Source: Spartobacteria bacterium
GTDB lineage: Bacteria; Verrucomicrobiota; Verrucomicrobiia; Chthoniobacterales; UBA10450
Length of the DNA stretch: 64,000 nucleotides
Reading direction: 5' to 3'
NCBI GenBank assembly: GCA_003167365.1
Contig: PMTM01000009.1
Location: 62,001-126,000 of the forward strand
Shown here: positions 42,984 through 51,158 of the stretch, one piece after another
Position numbering within the stretch: position 1 is the stretch's first letter
Layout of the letters: every line of letters begins with the position of its first letter
Notes under the pieces: model-generated
Told to the model about the DNA's origin: nothing
Database searches by the model: none
Seen by the model: the letters and a program-made list of their open reading frames with translations, nothing else
Made by a program: the position numbers and the translations under genes

Positions 42984-44348
42984 ATGGCAATCGCGTCAAT
43001 CAATCCGGCAACCGGCGAAAAGCTGAAAGAATTTCCTGCTTTCGGCGATGATGAAATCGAGAAACGATTGACGCGCGCCGAACAGGCGTTTGCGCATCAT
43101 CGCCGGGAGCCGTTTGCCAAGCGCGCGCAACTAATGGTTGTGGCGGCGACGCTGCTCGAGCAGGAGAAGGAAAAGTGGGCGCGCACCATGACTCTCGAAA
43201 TGGGAAAGCTCTTGCGCGCTGCCATTGAGGAAGTGGAGAAATGCGCGCGCGCTTGTCGATTCTACGCCGAGAACGCGGAACGATTCTTGGAGGACGAGCC
43301 GGCGCAGACCAGCGCGGCGCGAAGTTTCGTTCGCTATCAACCACTCGGACCGATCCTCGCCGTTATGCCTTGGAATTTTCCTTTCTGGCAGGTCTTTCGT
43401 TTTGCTGCGCCAGCGTTAATGGCGGGAAATGTCGCCCTGCTCAAACACGCGGCCAATGTTCCGCAATGCGCGCTCGCGATTGAAGAAATCTTTTGCCGCG
43501 CCGGTTTCGACGAAGGCGTTTTTCAAACGCTGCTCATCGAAGCCAAACAGGTTGAAAAGGTGGTTGTCGATCCTCGCGTGAAAGCGGTTACGCTTACCGG
43601 AAGCGAAAAAGCCGGAAGCGCGGTCGCGAGCACGGCGGCGCGCGAAATCAAAAAAACGGTACTCGAGCTTGGTGGAAGCGATCCGTTCATCGTCATGCCG
43701 AGCGCAGATTTCGAAAGCGCCCTCTCCACCGCGGTCAAAGCGCGCACCATCAACAGCGGCCAATCGTGCATCGCGGGAAAGCGCTTTCTCATCGCCGATC
43801 AGATTTACGACAAGTTTCTCGAGCAGTTTGTAGACCGAATGCGCGCGTTGAAGATGGGTGATCCACTCGACGAAGCGACGGAGATCGCTCCGCTTGCCAC
43901 GGAAAGCATTATGAACGGCGTACACGATCAAGTGCGGAAATCGGTCGCAGCCGGCGCGAAGCTGTTAACAGGAGGTAATCGCGTGCATGGGCCAGGGTTT
44001 TTTTATGAGCCCACCGTCCTGGTCGATCTTCCGCGTAATGCGCCCGCCTATTCCGAAGAAGTTTTCGGACCGGTGGCGTCTGTTTTCCGAGTGCGCAACG
44101 CCGGTGAGGCAATTGAAATCGCCAACGACAGTAGCTTCGGACTTGGAGCGAGCGTGTGGACGGCCGATTCCAGCGAGCAGGAACTGTTCTCTTCAGAACT
44201 CGAGTCCGGAATGGTTTTCGTCAACGCCATGGTCGCGTCAGATCCGCATTTGCCTTTCGGTGGCGTGAAGCGCTCCGGCTTCGGCCGCGAGCTCGGCGCG
44301 CACGGAATCCGCGAGTTCGTCAACATCAAGACGATCTGGATCGCGTAG
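42984..44348 (+). CDS. NAD(P)-dependent aldehyde dehydrogenase (succinate-semialdehyde dehydrogenase type)
   Basis: The 454-residue protein has the ALDH landmarks: PLGPILAVMPWNFPFWQVFR, VTLTGSEKAGSAVASTA, catalytic Glu in KKTVLELGGSDPFIV, catalytic Cys in NSGQSCIAGKRF, and PFGGVKRSGFGRELG near the C-terminus. INPATGEKLKEFPAF at the N-terminus and the overall pattern resemble succinate-semialdehyde dehydrogenases of the GabD/Sad type. At about 454 residues it is a compact form. The preceding REPIN separates it from the egt/transport genes, so co-transcription is uncertain. Confidence 0.9.
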   Translation: MAIASINPATGEKLKEFPAFGDDEIEKRLTRAEQAFAHHRREPFAKRAQLMVVAATLLEQEKEKWARTMTLEMGKLLRAAIEEVEKCARACRFYAENAERFLEDEPAQTSAARSFVRYQPLGPILAVMPWNFPFWQVFRFAAPALMAGNVALLKHAANVPQCALAIEEIFCRAGFDEGVFQTLLIEAKQVEKVVVDPRVKAVTLTGSEKAGSAVASTAAREIKKTVLELGGSDPFIVMPSADFESALSTAVKARTINSGQSCIAGKRFLIADQIYDKFLEQFVDRMRALKMGDPLDEATEIAPLATESIMNGVHDQVRKSVAAGAKLLTGGNRVHGPGFFYEPTVLVDLPRNAPAYSEEVFGPVASVFRVRNAGEAIEIANDSSFGLGASVWTADSSEQELFSSELESGMVFVNAMVASDPHLPFGGVKRSGFGRELGAHGIREFVNIKTIWIA

Positions 44349-44350
44349 GG

Positions 44351-44467
44351 TTGTCATCCGAGTCGCGAAGACGACGAGGGACCTCACATACGGTGAAGTG
44401 CCACTCTAATGTTCCTTGGTAAACGCCGTCAGCCTGTGCGAGGTCCCTCACTTCGTTCGGGATGACA
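44351..44467. repeat. Type 3 dispersed element (TGTCATCC...GGGATGACA)
   Basis: About 117 bp with inverted ends TTGTCATCCGAGTCGCGAAG with GAGGGACCTCAC at the left and GTGCGAGGTCCCTCAC with TTCGGGATGACAG at the right. It occupies nearly all of the gap between the aldehyde dehydrogenase and the CarD-like gene; nothing else is visible in 44349-44494. Confidence 0.75.
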
Positions 44468-44494
44468 GCAACTGCCCGCGCGATCAAGTGTCAC

Positions 44495-45040
44495 TTACTT
44501 CGTCGAGAACTGGTCGTCCTTGTCCTTGAACAGAATATTGAATGTCGTCAGCGATCCGTAGCAGCGCGTGATGTATTGCTGAAGATCGAATTTGTCAGCA
44601 TCGCTCAGCTTATCGCTCGCGTTCACCTTCTGCTCGAGGACGCGCAGGTTATTTCTAATCATCACGATCTTGTGAAAAAAGGTTTCGATCGGCACCTCTT
44701 TCGGCTGAAGCGAAGTGTCGACTGATTGCATGATCAGACTTCCGCGCTGCCAGCGGTTCGCCAATCCTTCGACGATCGCATCTTTCTTTTCCAAACCCAG
44801 CGCCTCCACCACAGCATGCGTCGTGTCGCGGATAAGACTTGCCAGCGGAACCTGAAGCCCGGTCAACGCAGCGCTCGGCTCTGCCGAAGCGAGATCGCTG
44901 GAGGCGGGGTCAACCGTCCGTGGCGCATCATCGAAGGAAATATCGGCCGTATGTTCGGTGAGCGCTTTAATCACGCCGACGCCATAGCGCGGATGAAGCA
45001 CTTTCATCCCGATGTGAAGGTCTTGGATGTTTAGTGACAT
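44495..45040 (-). CDS. Conserved hypothetical protein with a CarD/UvrD-C-like N-terminal beta domain
   Basis: From the ATG at 45040 the protein has 181 residues. The first 40 (LHIGMKVLHPRYGVGVIKAL, then HTADISFDDAPRTV) have the small beta-barrel pattern found at the start of CarD-type RNA-polymerase-interacting proteins and at the C-terminus of UvrD/PcrA helicases. The remainder is helical and ends KDKDDQFSTK; it has no motif I recognise. A role in contacting RNA polymerase is possible but only inferred from the N-terminal pattern. The longer start at 45076 adds 12 non-conserved residues. Confidence 0.6.
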   Translation of the reverse strand: MSLNIQDLHIGMKVLHPRYGVGVIKALTEHTADISFDDAPRTVDPASSDLASAEPSAALTGLQVPLASLIRDTTHAVVEALGLEKKDAIVEGLANRWQRGSLIMQSVDTSLQPKEVPIETFFHKIVMIRNNLRVLEQKVNASDKLSDADKFDLQQYITRCYGSLTTFNILFKDKDDQFSTK

Positions 45041-45124
45041 AATAATTCGTTGCGCACCCTCTGGGATGTCAGCCAAATCTCAACAACGTTTTTGCGTCGT
45101 TCTCGGAGACGAAGCGGCAGGGAA

Positions 45125-45164
45125 ATTTACCGCGGATTACGCGGATGACACGGATAAGAATAAG
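45125..45164. repeat. CGGATTACGCGGATGACACGGAT (type 4) short repeat
   Basis: This stretch contains the near-repeated unit CGCGGATTA-CGCGGATGA-CACGGATAA followed by GAATAAGAA. Sequences of this form recur between genes in several environmental bacterial phyla (my recollection), but only one copy is seen in this window. The gap 45041-45202 has no other feature. Confidence 0.45.
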
Positions 45165-45202
45165 AAAATCTTGAGCCTCGCGCTCAATCCGCGGTTCATC
45201 GA

Positions 45203-46336
45203 TTAGCTAAACAGATCGAGTTGCGCTGTCGATCTTCGAAAAGCGGCTGTCGAGAGTTTCGGCCGCGTGTTCATTCCCGCTCGACGACATCCCACTTCGA
45301 ACATCGAACGAATTTGTTCCGCGAAAATTCCCTCACCCTTTATGCGCGAACCCCAGCGCGCATCATTCAATCGCGTTCCGCCACGAATGTTGCGGATGCG
45401 CTGCAGAACCTTCTCCTTCTTCTCGGGAAAATGCTCGTCAAGCCAATGCTCGAAAAGCGGAGCAATCGCCCACGGCAAGCGCACGATCGTGTATCCCGCA
45501 AACTGCGCTCCGGCTTTCGCGCATGCTTCCAAAATCTTCGGCACTTCGTGGTCGGTTAGTCCCGGAATAATCGGCGCTACCATCACTCCGACTGGAATTC
45601 CGGCCGCGCGCAAGGTTGCCACTGCCTGCAAGCGCGCGCTTGGTGACGACGTCCGCGGCTCGAGCACGCGTTGCAATTCTGGATCGAGCGACGTAACGGA
45701 GACGTTCACCGCCGAGGCGTTGTAACTCGCCAGCTCGCCCAGAAAATCGACATCGCGCGTAACGAGGCGATTTTTCGTGATGATCACGACCGGGTTCCGG
45801 AACTTCGCCAGCACTTCCAAGCATTTTCTCGTAATTCGAAGTTCCCGTTCGACCGGTTGGTAAGGATCGGTCACGCCACTCATGATGATTACCTGCGGTT
45901 TCCATTTCGGCGACGACAACTCCGCTTCAAGCAGCTCCGGCGCGTCCGTCTTGACCACGATTTTACTTTCGAAATCGAGTCCCGCGGAAAGCCCGAGATA
46001 TTCGTGGGTTGGGCGGGCAAAGCAGTAAATGCAGCCGTGCTCGCAACCGCGATACGGATTGACACTGGTTTCGAATCCGACATCCGGACTGTTGTTGTGC
46101 GAAATGATCGTTTTTGTGCCGTCGCGGAAAAACTGCGTCTCGCGTCGCGGCCGCTCTTCGTCGCTTTCATCGACTTGAACAACATCGACATCGCCAAGAT
46201 CGACATGCAGCTTTTCGAAGCGATTAGCCGGACTCCACGAAGCGCCTCGACCGTGAATCACGGGAGACGGAGGCGGAGCTTCTTCGACGATGGGCACGAA
46301 CTTCTTGGCTTTCTTGTCTCGTGCGCCGTTTGCCAT
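45203..46336 (-). CDS. Radical SAM protein of the SPL/PA0069 type
   Basis: The 377-residue protein has the [4Fe-4S]-binding CEHGCIYCFARP (CxxxCxxC), preceded by the family's NPYRGCEHGC entry. Further elements include SKIVVKTDAPELLEAEL, VIIMSGVTDPYQPVERELRITRKCLEVL (in segments) and VGVMVAPIIPGLTDHE. It belongs to the spore-photoproduct-lyase-like radical SAM group common in non-sporulating bacteria; the substrate is not known. The N-terminal 60 residues with RGASWSPANRFEKLHVD are also typical. Two AAGATCGACA words lie in the gene. Confidence 0.88.
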   Translation of the reverse strand: MANGARDKKAKKFVPIVEEAPPPSPVIHGRGASWSPANRFEKLHVDLGDVDVVQVDESDEERPRRETQFFRDGTKTIISHNNSPDVGFETSVNPYRGCEHGCIYCFARPTHEYLGLSAGLDFESKIVVKTDAPELLEAELSSPKWKPQVIIMSGVTDPYQPVERELRITRKCLEVLAKFRNPVVIITKNRLVTRDVDFLGELASYNASAVNVSVTSLDPELQRVLEPRTSSPSARLQAVATLRAAGIPVGVMVAPIIPGLTDHEVPKILEACAKAGAQFAGYTIVRLPWAIAPLFEHWLDEHFPEKKEKVLQRIRNIRGGTRLNDARWGSRIKGEGIFAEQIRSMFEVGCRRAGMNTRPKLSTAAFRRSTAQLDLFS

Positions 46337-46380
46337 GAGATAAGTTCACATGAACATCTTGCTTGGTCGAGCAATTCTGT

Positions 46381-46440
46381 TGTAGCGGCGGTCTATGACC
46401 GTCGACTGTTGAGTTTCGGCGCTCATAGAGCGCCGCTACA
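46381..46440. repeat. TGTAGC...GCTACA REPIN element
   Basis: A clean 60-bp copy: TGTAGCGGCGGTC-TAT-GACCGTC, spacer GACTGTTGAGTTTC, GGCGCTC-ATA-GAGCGCCGCTACA. It lies between the radical SAM gene start and tRNA-Ser; nothing else is recognised in 46337-46500. Confidence 0.9.
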
Positions 46441-46500
46441 GTTACAGCCGGGCTTGCTCAACCTCCCAGCGATGGCACACTTCTCGCGATCGAAATTTCC

Positions 46501-46588
46501 GGAGGGGTGGTCGAGCGGTTTATGGCTCCGGTCTTGAAAACCGGCAAGGCGCAAGCCTTCGTGGGTTCGAATCCCACCCCCTCCGCCA
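46501..46588 (+). tRNA. tRNA-Ser (UGA anticodon)
   Basis: The 88-nt gene has acceptor stem GGAGGGG (46501-46507) with CCCCTCC (46578-46584), discriminator G and an encoded CCA (46586-46588). The anticodon stem-loop CCGGT-CTTGAAA-ACCGG gives anticodon TGA, and the T arm is GTGGG-TTCGAAT-CCCAC. The long variable arm (AAGGCGCAAGCCTT) is the class II hallmark of serine tRNAs. It reads UCA and, by wobble, other UCN codons. Confidence 0.96.
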
Positions 46589-46735
46589 GCTTCACGACAT
46601 CGAATAATCGCGCGCTATCGGAAGGAGTTGCGTGCGGCACGGCGGAGATTCGAACGCCGTTCGACTGGTGGGGCGCGTCACGCGCAAGAGTTAAAAGCGA
46701 AGCTCTAACTCCAGAGCCAAAGCGCAGCTTTGGAT

Positions 46736-46753
46736 AATCCCACCCCCTCCGCC
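46736..46753 (+). repeat. 18-bp direct repeat of the tRNA-Ser 3' end (att-like)
   Basis: AATCCCACCCCCTCCGCC here is identical to 46570-46587, the T-arm/acceptor end of tRNA-Ser. The copies are 166 bp apart and the flanking bases differ, so only the 3' end is duplicated. No integrase or other gene lies between them. Confidence 0.75.
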
Positions 46754-46761
46754 GTGACATT

Positions 46762-47388
46762 TTAGATTTTAGGTTTTAGATTTTCGATTGGCTGCAGAAT
46801 AAAGCGTGCCACGACAAGCGCGCAAAGCAGCCCCAGAATCGCCGCGAAAACAACATCCGACAGATAGTGGGCAGCAACGTACATGCGCGAAAAGGCGATT
46901 AACATTGGGATCGGCAGACAGGCGAGACCGATTCGCCAAGTGACGAAAAGCAAAACGCCGAAGAACGCCGTTGATGCAGCGGTGTGGCCGGAGGGAAACG
47001 AGTGAAATTTCGAACTCAGACTTGGTCCGTTCCATTGCTCCTCCGTTTGGACGAAGGGACGCGCCCGACCGGTCCCAATCTTAATAACTCGCACCGCTGC
47101 GCCGGCCAGCGCGCACGCAATTAGCATCGCTAAAACAATCCGCACCCATTTCTTGCTGCCGCGCAACCAGGCAACGACTCCGAGAAGAATCCCGAGCGCC
47201 ACGTGCTCCGGCCAATTGCCGAACCGGCTGACCTTCTGCATGAAAGATCTCAACGCGTCGTTCGGATGGGTCGCGATGTAATTGGGCACTAATTCATCAA
47301 AATGAAACGCCAATGCGACCAGAATGACCGCGATGATGTCGCCAAGCACCCAAAAGAGAAGCCGTTTACGGTTCACAAATAAATTCAC
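46762..47388 (-). CDS. PAP2-family membrane phosphatase
   Basis: The 208-residue protein has six predicted helices and the three phosphatase motifs: KIGTGRARP (KxxxxxxRP type), PSGHT and SRMYVAAHYLSDV (SRxxxxxHxxxD). Enzymes of this family remove phosphate from phosphatidate, phosphatidylglycerophosphate or undecaprenyl pyrophosphate on the outer side of the cytoplasmic membrane. The gene is divergent from the ArnT-like transferase at 47425 (36 bases apart); both act on lipid-linked substrates, so a common role in envelope lipid modification is possible. Confidence 0.9.
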   Translation of the reverse strand: MNLFVNRKRLLFWVLGDIIAVILVALAFHFDELVPNYIATHPNDALRSFMQKVSRFGNWPEHVALGILLGVVAWLRGSKKWVRIVLAMLIACALAGAAVRVIKIGTGRARPFVQTEEQWNGPSLSSKFHSFPSGHTAASTAFFGVLLFVTWRIGLACLPIPMLIAFSRMYVAAHYLSDVVFAAILGLLCALVVARFILQPIENLKPKI

Positions 47389-47424
47389 GTCTCACCAGAC
47401 GGCGGCTATTCTTGGGGCCGCATC

Positions 47425-48924
47425 TTGAAATCCGCAATCCGCAATTACGCGCTCCTGTTTTTTGCCTGCGTGCTCTTTCACGTGATCGGCACGTGGAGTT
47501 TGCCGTTGATCGATCGCGACGAGCCGCGTTTTGCCGAAGCGTCACGCGAGATGATCGAGCGAGAAAATTACGTCGTTCCATATTTTAACAATCACTATCG
47601 CTTCGATAAGCCTCCCCTCAGCTACTGGGCTCAAGTCGCAAGCTATCGCATCTTTGGAGAGAACGATTTCGCCGCGCGATTTCCCACCACCATCGCTGCG
47701 GCCCTGGTCGCATTGGCGATCTTCGCCTGGGGCTCACGCATCGGAGGAAATCGAGTGGGTTGGTGGGCAGCGCTTATCTTTACGCTGTCGCTGCAAGTTT
47801 TTGCGCACGGCAAAGCAGCGGTCTCGGATATGTGGCTCGTGCTGTTCGTCACGATGGCGCATTGGGCGGGATACGAACTGGTTGCGGAAAAGAAAACATC
47901 CAACGCTCAACGTCCAACACTCAACGCTCAATGGAGATGGTGGTGGATCTTTTATCTGTCGCTTGCCTTTGCCTTCCTCGCGAAGGGACCAATTGGGCTG
48001 ATCCCACTATTAACCGTCGGATCGACGAGAATCTTTGATCGAGAAGTGGAACTCGGGAAACGGATCGCGTTTGTTCGCGGCATTGCGCTCACGCTGGCGA
48101 TTATCTCGCTTTGGGCGGTTCCGGCGCTTATTCGGACGCACGGAGAATTTCTGCGCGTCGGGATTGGCCGTCACGTAATCGGGCGCTCGTTCGTCGCGAT
48201 GGAAGGCCACGGCTCGAATTCGTTCGTCGTGTATTTGCTCCTTCTGCCGTTCTATTTCGTGACCGTATTCGTGAGCTTCTTTCCGTGGTCGATCAAACTG
48301 CCGTCGCTAATGCGCGGACTTTGGCGAGATCGGAAGGCCGCGGTCGGCGACCACGGCTACAACGCGCGCGACAAGATCGACATGTACCTTGTTGCCGGTA
48401 CCGCGATCACCTTCGCTATCTTCACTGTGGTGATGACAAAACTTCCTCACTACACGCTGCCAGCTTTTCCGTTGCTTTCACTGCTGTTGGCTCGCCAATT
48501 AGTGGCGAGCGAGTTTTGGGTGCGACGATTTAAAGGGATCGCAACCAGCGTCGCGGTGATTTACGTTTGCATCGCGCTGATCGGACCGCCGCTGATTGCG
48601 TCCGCGTTTCCTTCGCGAGAGTTATTCAAACAATCGGAAAACGATCTTCGGCCAGAAATGGAATTCGGCGCGATGGATTTCACCGAGCCCAGCCTCGTCT
48701 GGTATTTTCGTTCCCGGGTTCGCGGTTGGATGACAACGCTCGATCGCGACATGGTGAAACCGTTTATGGAAAAGCCGGGCCCGCGCTTTGTAATCGTGCC
48801 GGCAAACCTTGCCGAAACCCTCTTTGCCGATCATCCGGGCGATTGGAAGACATATACGCACCGCGGGTTCAACATAGTCAAAGGCAAGCGCGTGGAGCTG
48901 ACATTAGTTCTTAAATCGAACTAA
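47425..48924 (+). CDS. ArnT/PMT-like GT-C glycosyltransferase with repeat-derived inserts
   Basis: The 499-residue membrane protein begins with a helix and then SLPLIDRDEPRFAEASREMI, the acidic first-loop motif of ArnT-type aminoarabinose and related transferases, and has about 10-12 helices. Two segments look foreign. Residues 158-169 (TSNAQRPTLNAQ) are encoded by a CAAC-rich tandem repeat (47898-47931), and residues about 305-312 (AVGDHGYN) by a REP right arm (48339-48361). Both sit in predicted loops and keep the frame. The start is TTG at 47425. The sugar donor and acceptor are unknown; a polyprenyl-phosphate sugar is usual. Confidence 0.85.
   Translation: MKSAIRNYALLFFACVLFHVIGTWSLPLIDRDEPRFAEASREMIERENYVVPYFNNHYRFDKPPLSYWAQVASYRIFGENDFAARFPTTIAAALVALAIFAWGSRIGGNRVGWWAALIFTLSLQVFAHGKAAVSDMWLVLFVTMAHWAGYELVAEKKTSNAQRPTLNAQWRWWWIFYLSLAFAFLAKGPIGLIPLLTVGSTRIFDREVELGKRIAFVRGIALTLAIISLWAVPALIRTHGEFLRVGIGRHVIGRSFVAMEGHGSNSFVVYLLLLPFYFVTVFVSFFPWSIKLPSLMRGLWRDRKAAVGDHGYNARDKIDMYLVAGTAITFAIFTVVMTKLPHYTLPAFPLLSLLLARQLVASEFWVRRFKGIATSVAVIYVCIALIGPPLIASAFPSRELFKQSENDLRPEMEFGAMDFTEPSLVWYFRSRVRGWMTTLDRDMVKPFMEKPGPRFVIVPANLAETLFADHPGDWKTYTHRGFNIVKGKRVELTLVLKSN
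47898..47931 (+). repeat. CAAC-rich tandem repeat inside a glycosyltransferase gene
   Basis: ATCCAACGCTCAACG-TCCAACACTCAACG-CTCAA is two near-copies of a 14-bp unit (TCCAACRCTCAACG). It is translated in frame as TSNAQRPTLNAQ. The same kind of repeat is found in front of glnA (29124), between ruvA and the next gene (49723) and in front of cinA (61264). Confidence 0.75.
48339..48361. repeat. REP right arm inside the ArnT-like gene
   Basis: CCGCGGTC-GGC-GACCACGGCTACA carries the GGCTACA end of the TGTAGC family with a slightly mismatched stem. It is read in frame as AVGDHGYN. An exact AAGATCGACA word starts 12 bases after it (48373). Confidence 0.65.
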
Positions 48925-48950
48925 ACTGTCAAATGACACCGACCACTTTC

Positions 48951-49060
48951 TGTCATTCCGAGCGAAGCGAGGAACCTCCCATTTAGATGTCTAAATTATA
49001 CAAGCAATTGACAGTGTTGCTCTCGTTTGTGAGAGATCCTTCGCTCCGCTCAGGATGACA
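48951..49060. repeat. Type 3 dispersed element (TGTCATTCCGAGCG...CTCAGGATGACA)
   Basis: The inverted ends are TGTCATTCCGAGCGAAGCG with GAGGAACCTCCC and GAGAGATCCTTCGCTCCGC with TCAGGATGACA, 110 bp overall. It fills most of the 184-base gap before ruvA. In another frame it reads as the CHPERSEGSL peptide common in mis-called environmental ORFs. Confidence 0.8.
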
Positions 49061-49108
49061 CGCGGCGAGGTTTGCAGTTTGGCTCTGGTCTGTTAGGGAT
49101 TGCGAGAG

Positions 49109-49720
49109 ATGATCACGTTTCTCGACGGCAAGCTGACCAACGCGCTGCCGACGCAAGCGATTGTCGATGTTAACGGCGTCGGCTACGAACTCTCCATTCC
49201 GCTCTCGAGCTACGACAAGCTTCCCGCCGCCGGCCAACCGATTCGCATTCTCACCCATCTGCACGTGCGAGAAGACGCGCACATTCTTTACGGGTTTATG
49301 ACCGCGGCCGAACGCGATCTATTTCGCTTACTCGTCAACAACGTCAGCGGAATCGGGCCGAAGCTCGCGCTCGCGGTTCTTAGCGGAATGAGCGTGAACA
49401 ATTTCAAGGGCGCGGTGGTGAACTCCGACGTCGCCGCACTTTCAAAAATCAGCGGAGTGGGAAAGAAAACGGCGGAGCGCATCGTTCTCGAATTGAAAGA
49501 CAAGGTGGGCGTGGCGGCGGCATGGGAAGCGGCCAGCGCCACACATGCGCCGACACCCGAGGCCGAACGCGCAAACGAAGCTGTGCTTGCGCTGATCGCG
49601 CTCGGTTACAAACAAGTCGAAGCCCACCGAATCGTGCGCGAGTTGCAGCAAAAAGAGGGTGACAAATCCGCGGAAGAGTTGGTGAAGCTCGCGCTGAAGC
49701 AGATGGCGGCGGGCCGCTGA
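49109..49720 (+). CDS. ruvA: Holliday junction branch migration protein RuvA
   Basis: The ATG at 49109 gives a 203-residue protein starting MITFLDGKL, the standard RuvA N-terminus; the upstream TTG at 49100 is not favoured. Domain I (OB fold) spans about 1-62 and domain II the helix-hairpin-helix pair (LLVNNVSGIGPKLALAVLSG and AALSKISGVGKKTAERIVLEL, in segments). Domain III at about 155-203 (ANEAVLALIALGYKQVEAHR) binds RuvB. RuvA holds Holliday junctions for RuvB-driven branch migration. Neither ruvB nor ruvC adjoins it. Confidence 0.97.
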   Translation: MITFLDGKLTNALPTQAIVDVNGVGYELSIPLSSYDKLPAAGQPIRILTHLHVREDAHILYGFMTAAERDLFRLLVNNVSGIGPKLALAVLSGMSVNNFKGAVVNSDVAALSKISGVGKKTAERIVLELKDKVGVAAAWEAASATHAPTPEAERANEAVLALIALGYKQVEAHRIVRELQQKEGDKSAEELVKLALKQMAAGR

Positions 49721-49722
49721 GC

Positions 49723-49755
49723 AAAGTTGAGAGTTGAGCGTTGACAGTTGAGAGT
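49723..49755 (-). repeat. GTTGAG-rich tandem repeat downstream of ruvA
   Basis: AAAGTTGAGAGTTGAG-CGTTGACAGTTGAGAGT is four GTTGA(G/C) units, the reverse complement of the CTCAAC repeats at 29124 and 61264. It ends 12 bases before the start of the next gene. Confidence 0.7.
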
Positions 49756-49767
49756 CTGTGCAACTCG

Positions 49768-51150
49768 ATGCTCGTACAAGACGACAAACTCGGCGCAATC
49801 CGAGCGGCCTTTCCCAAAGAGGGATTGTTCGCAGAAAAGGATTGGCTGCTTTCGCCCGATGCTTTTCCGATCGAGAAAGATTTCGAACGCGACCTCGACC
49901 AGCTCGGCCATCGGCTATTCGTTTTTCAACGCGCGTGCAATCAGCTTTATCAACTCAGCGTTAAAGGCAAACAGCCGGCGTGGATCGCGCGCTATCTTGA
50001 TGCGGGAAAACCGGCGGAACTAATTGAGTTCTCGCGAGGCAAAGAAATTCGCGATGATTTGCCGCGCGTGATTCGGCCGGACCTCGTTCTGACTGATGAA
50101 GGTTACACAATCGCTGAAATCGATTCGGTCCCGGGCGGAATCGGACTGACCGCTTGGCTCAATCAAACCTACTCGGCATTCGACAAGAAAATCGTCGGCG
50201 GTGCCGAAGGAATGCTCGAAGGATTTCAAAGCGTATTGCCGAACGGCGGTGACATCGTTATTGCGGAAGAATCCGCAACGTATCGGCCGGAAATGGAGTG
50301 GATCGCGGCGCGATTAAACAATCGACAACCTGTAGCCGGGGTCGCTGACCCCGGTTCTAAGGCAAAATCAACACCGGCCGGGGCCACCGCCCCCGGCTAC
50401 AGCTGGCGCGTGGTGTCGGCAGAAAATTACGAGCCGCAAGACGGTCGCGACGTCTATCGGTTCTTCGAACTTTTCGATCTGCCAAATATTCCGAACATCG
50501 ACCAGACTCTGCGCGCCGTTGCCGAAGAAAAAATCAAAATCACGCCGCCGATTAAACCTTATCTCGAAGAGAAAATGTGGTTCGCGCTTTTTTGGATGCA
50601 ACCGCTGCGCGAATTCTGGCGGCGCGAGCTGGGCGAGAAATATTTTCTGAAACTTCAGGAGGTCATTCCCTACAGTTGGCTCCTCGATCCCACACCGCTG
50701 CCGCAGCACGCAGTCATTCCGCGACTGGAGATTCAAGACTGGCGCGAGGCCGGCAAGTTTAGCCAGAAGGATCGCGATCTTCTTCTAAAGGTCAGCGGCT
50801 TCTCCCCGCTTGGTTGGGGAAGTCGCGGAGTCTCGCTCGGTAGCGATCTTCCGCACACAGAATGGCAGCGACGGATCGACGATGCGCTCACGACATTCGA
50901 CTCGTCGCCGATGATCCTGCAGAAATTCCACAAGGGCCGGCTGTTCGATCATCAATATTGGGATTCCAATTCCGGAGAATTGAAGGTGATGAAAGGTCGC
51001 GTCCGGCTTTGTCCGTATTTCTTTGTCGAACAAGACAAAGTCAAACTACGCGGCGCATTGGCCACGATTGTTCCCGCCGACAAAAAACTTCTGCACGGAA
51101 TGAGCGACGCGATCCTCGTGCCGACGAAGGTTGCGGATTTAGAACGATGA
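49768..51150 (+). CDS. Conserved protein of unknown function, possibly ATP-grasp-like, with a REPIN-derived insert
   Basis: From the ATG at 49768 this is a 460-residue soluble protein. I do not recognise a family with certainty. The segments VIRPDLVLTDEGYTIAEIDSVPGGIGLTAWL and SPMILQKFHKGRLFDHQYWD, with a late KGRVRLCPYFFV, are reminiscent of ATP-grasp enzymes of the glutathionylspermidine-synthase or circularly permuted type, but no clear nucleotide loop is seen. Residues about 188-211 (AGVADPG..AGATAPGYS) come from a complete REPIN read through in frame. The upstream TTG at 49741 falls in the GTTGAG repeat and is unlikely. Confidence 0.6.
   Translation: MLVQDDKLGAIRAAFPKEGLFAEKDWLLSPDAFPIEKDFERDLDQLGHRLFVFQRACNQLYQLSVKGKQPAWIARYLDAGKPAELIEFSRGKEIRDDLPRVIRPDLVLTDEGYTIAEIDSVPGGIGLTAWLNQTYSAFDKKIVGGAEGMLEGFQSVLPNGGDIVIAEESATYRPEMEWIAARLNNRQPVAGVADPGSKAKSTPAGATAPGYSWRVVSAENYEPQDGRDVYRFFELFDLPNIPNIDQTLRAVAEEKIKITPPIKPYLEEKMWFALFWMQPLREFWRRELGEKYFLKLQEVIPYSWLLDPTPLPQHAVIPRLEIQDWREAGKFSQKDRDLLLKVSGFSPLGWGSRGVSLGSDLPHTEWQRRIDDALTTFDSSPMILQKFHKGRLFDHQYWDSNSGELKVMKGRVRLCPYFFVEQDKVKLRGALATIVPADKKLLHGMSDAILVPTKVADLER
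50331..50401. repeat. REPIN element inserted in frame within the unknown-function gene
   Basis: 71 bp: TGTAGCCGGGGTC-GCT-GACCCCGG, spacer, CCGGCCGGGGCC-ACC-GCCCCCGGCTACA. It is read in the same frame as the dnaE copy and gives nearly the same AVAGVADPG-type peptide. Since 71 is not a multiple of three, one or more extra bases must have been gained at or after insertion to keep the frame. Confidence 0.88.
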
Positions 51151-51158
51151 GCTGGAAT

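Noticed and set aside
46589-46760. A second tRNA gene after tRNA-Ser
   Set aside because: Only the 3' terminal 18 bases are repeated; no anticodon arm, D arm or 5' acceptor strand is present.
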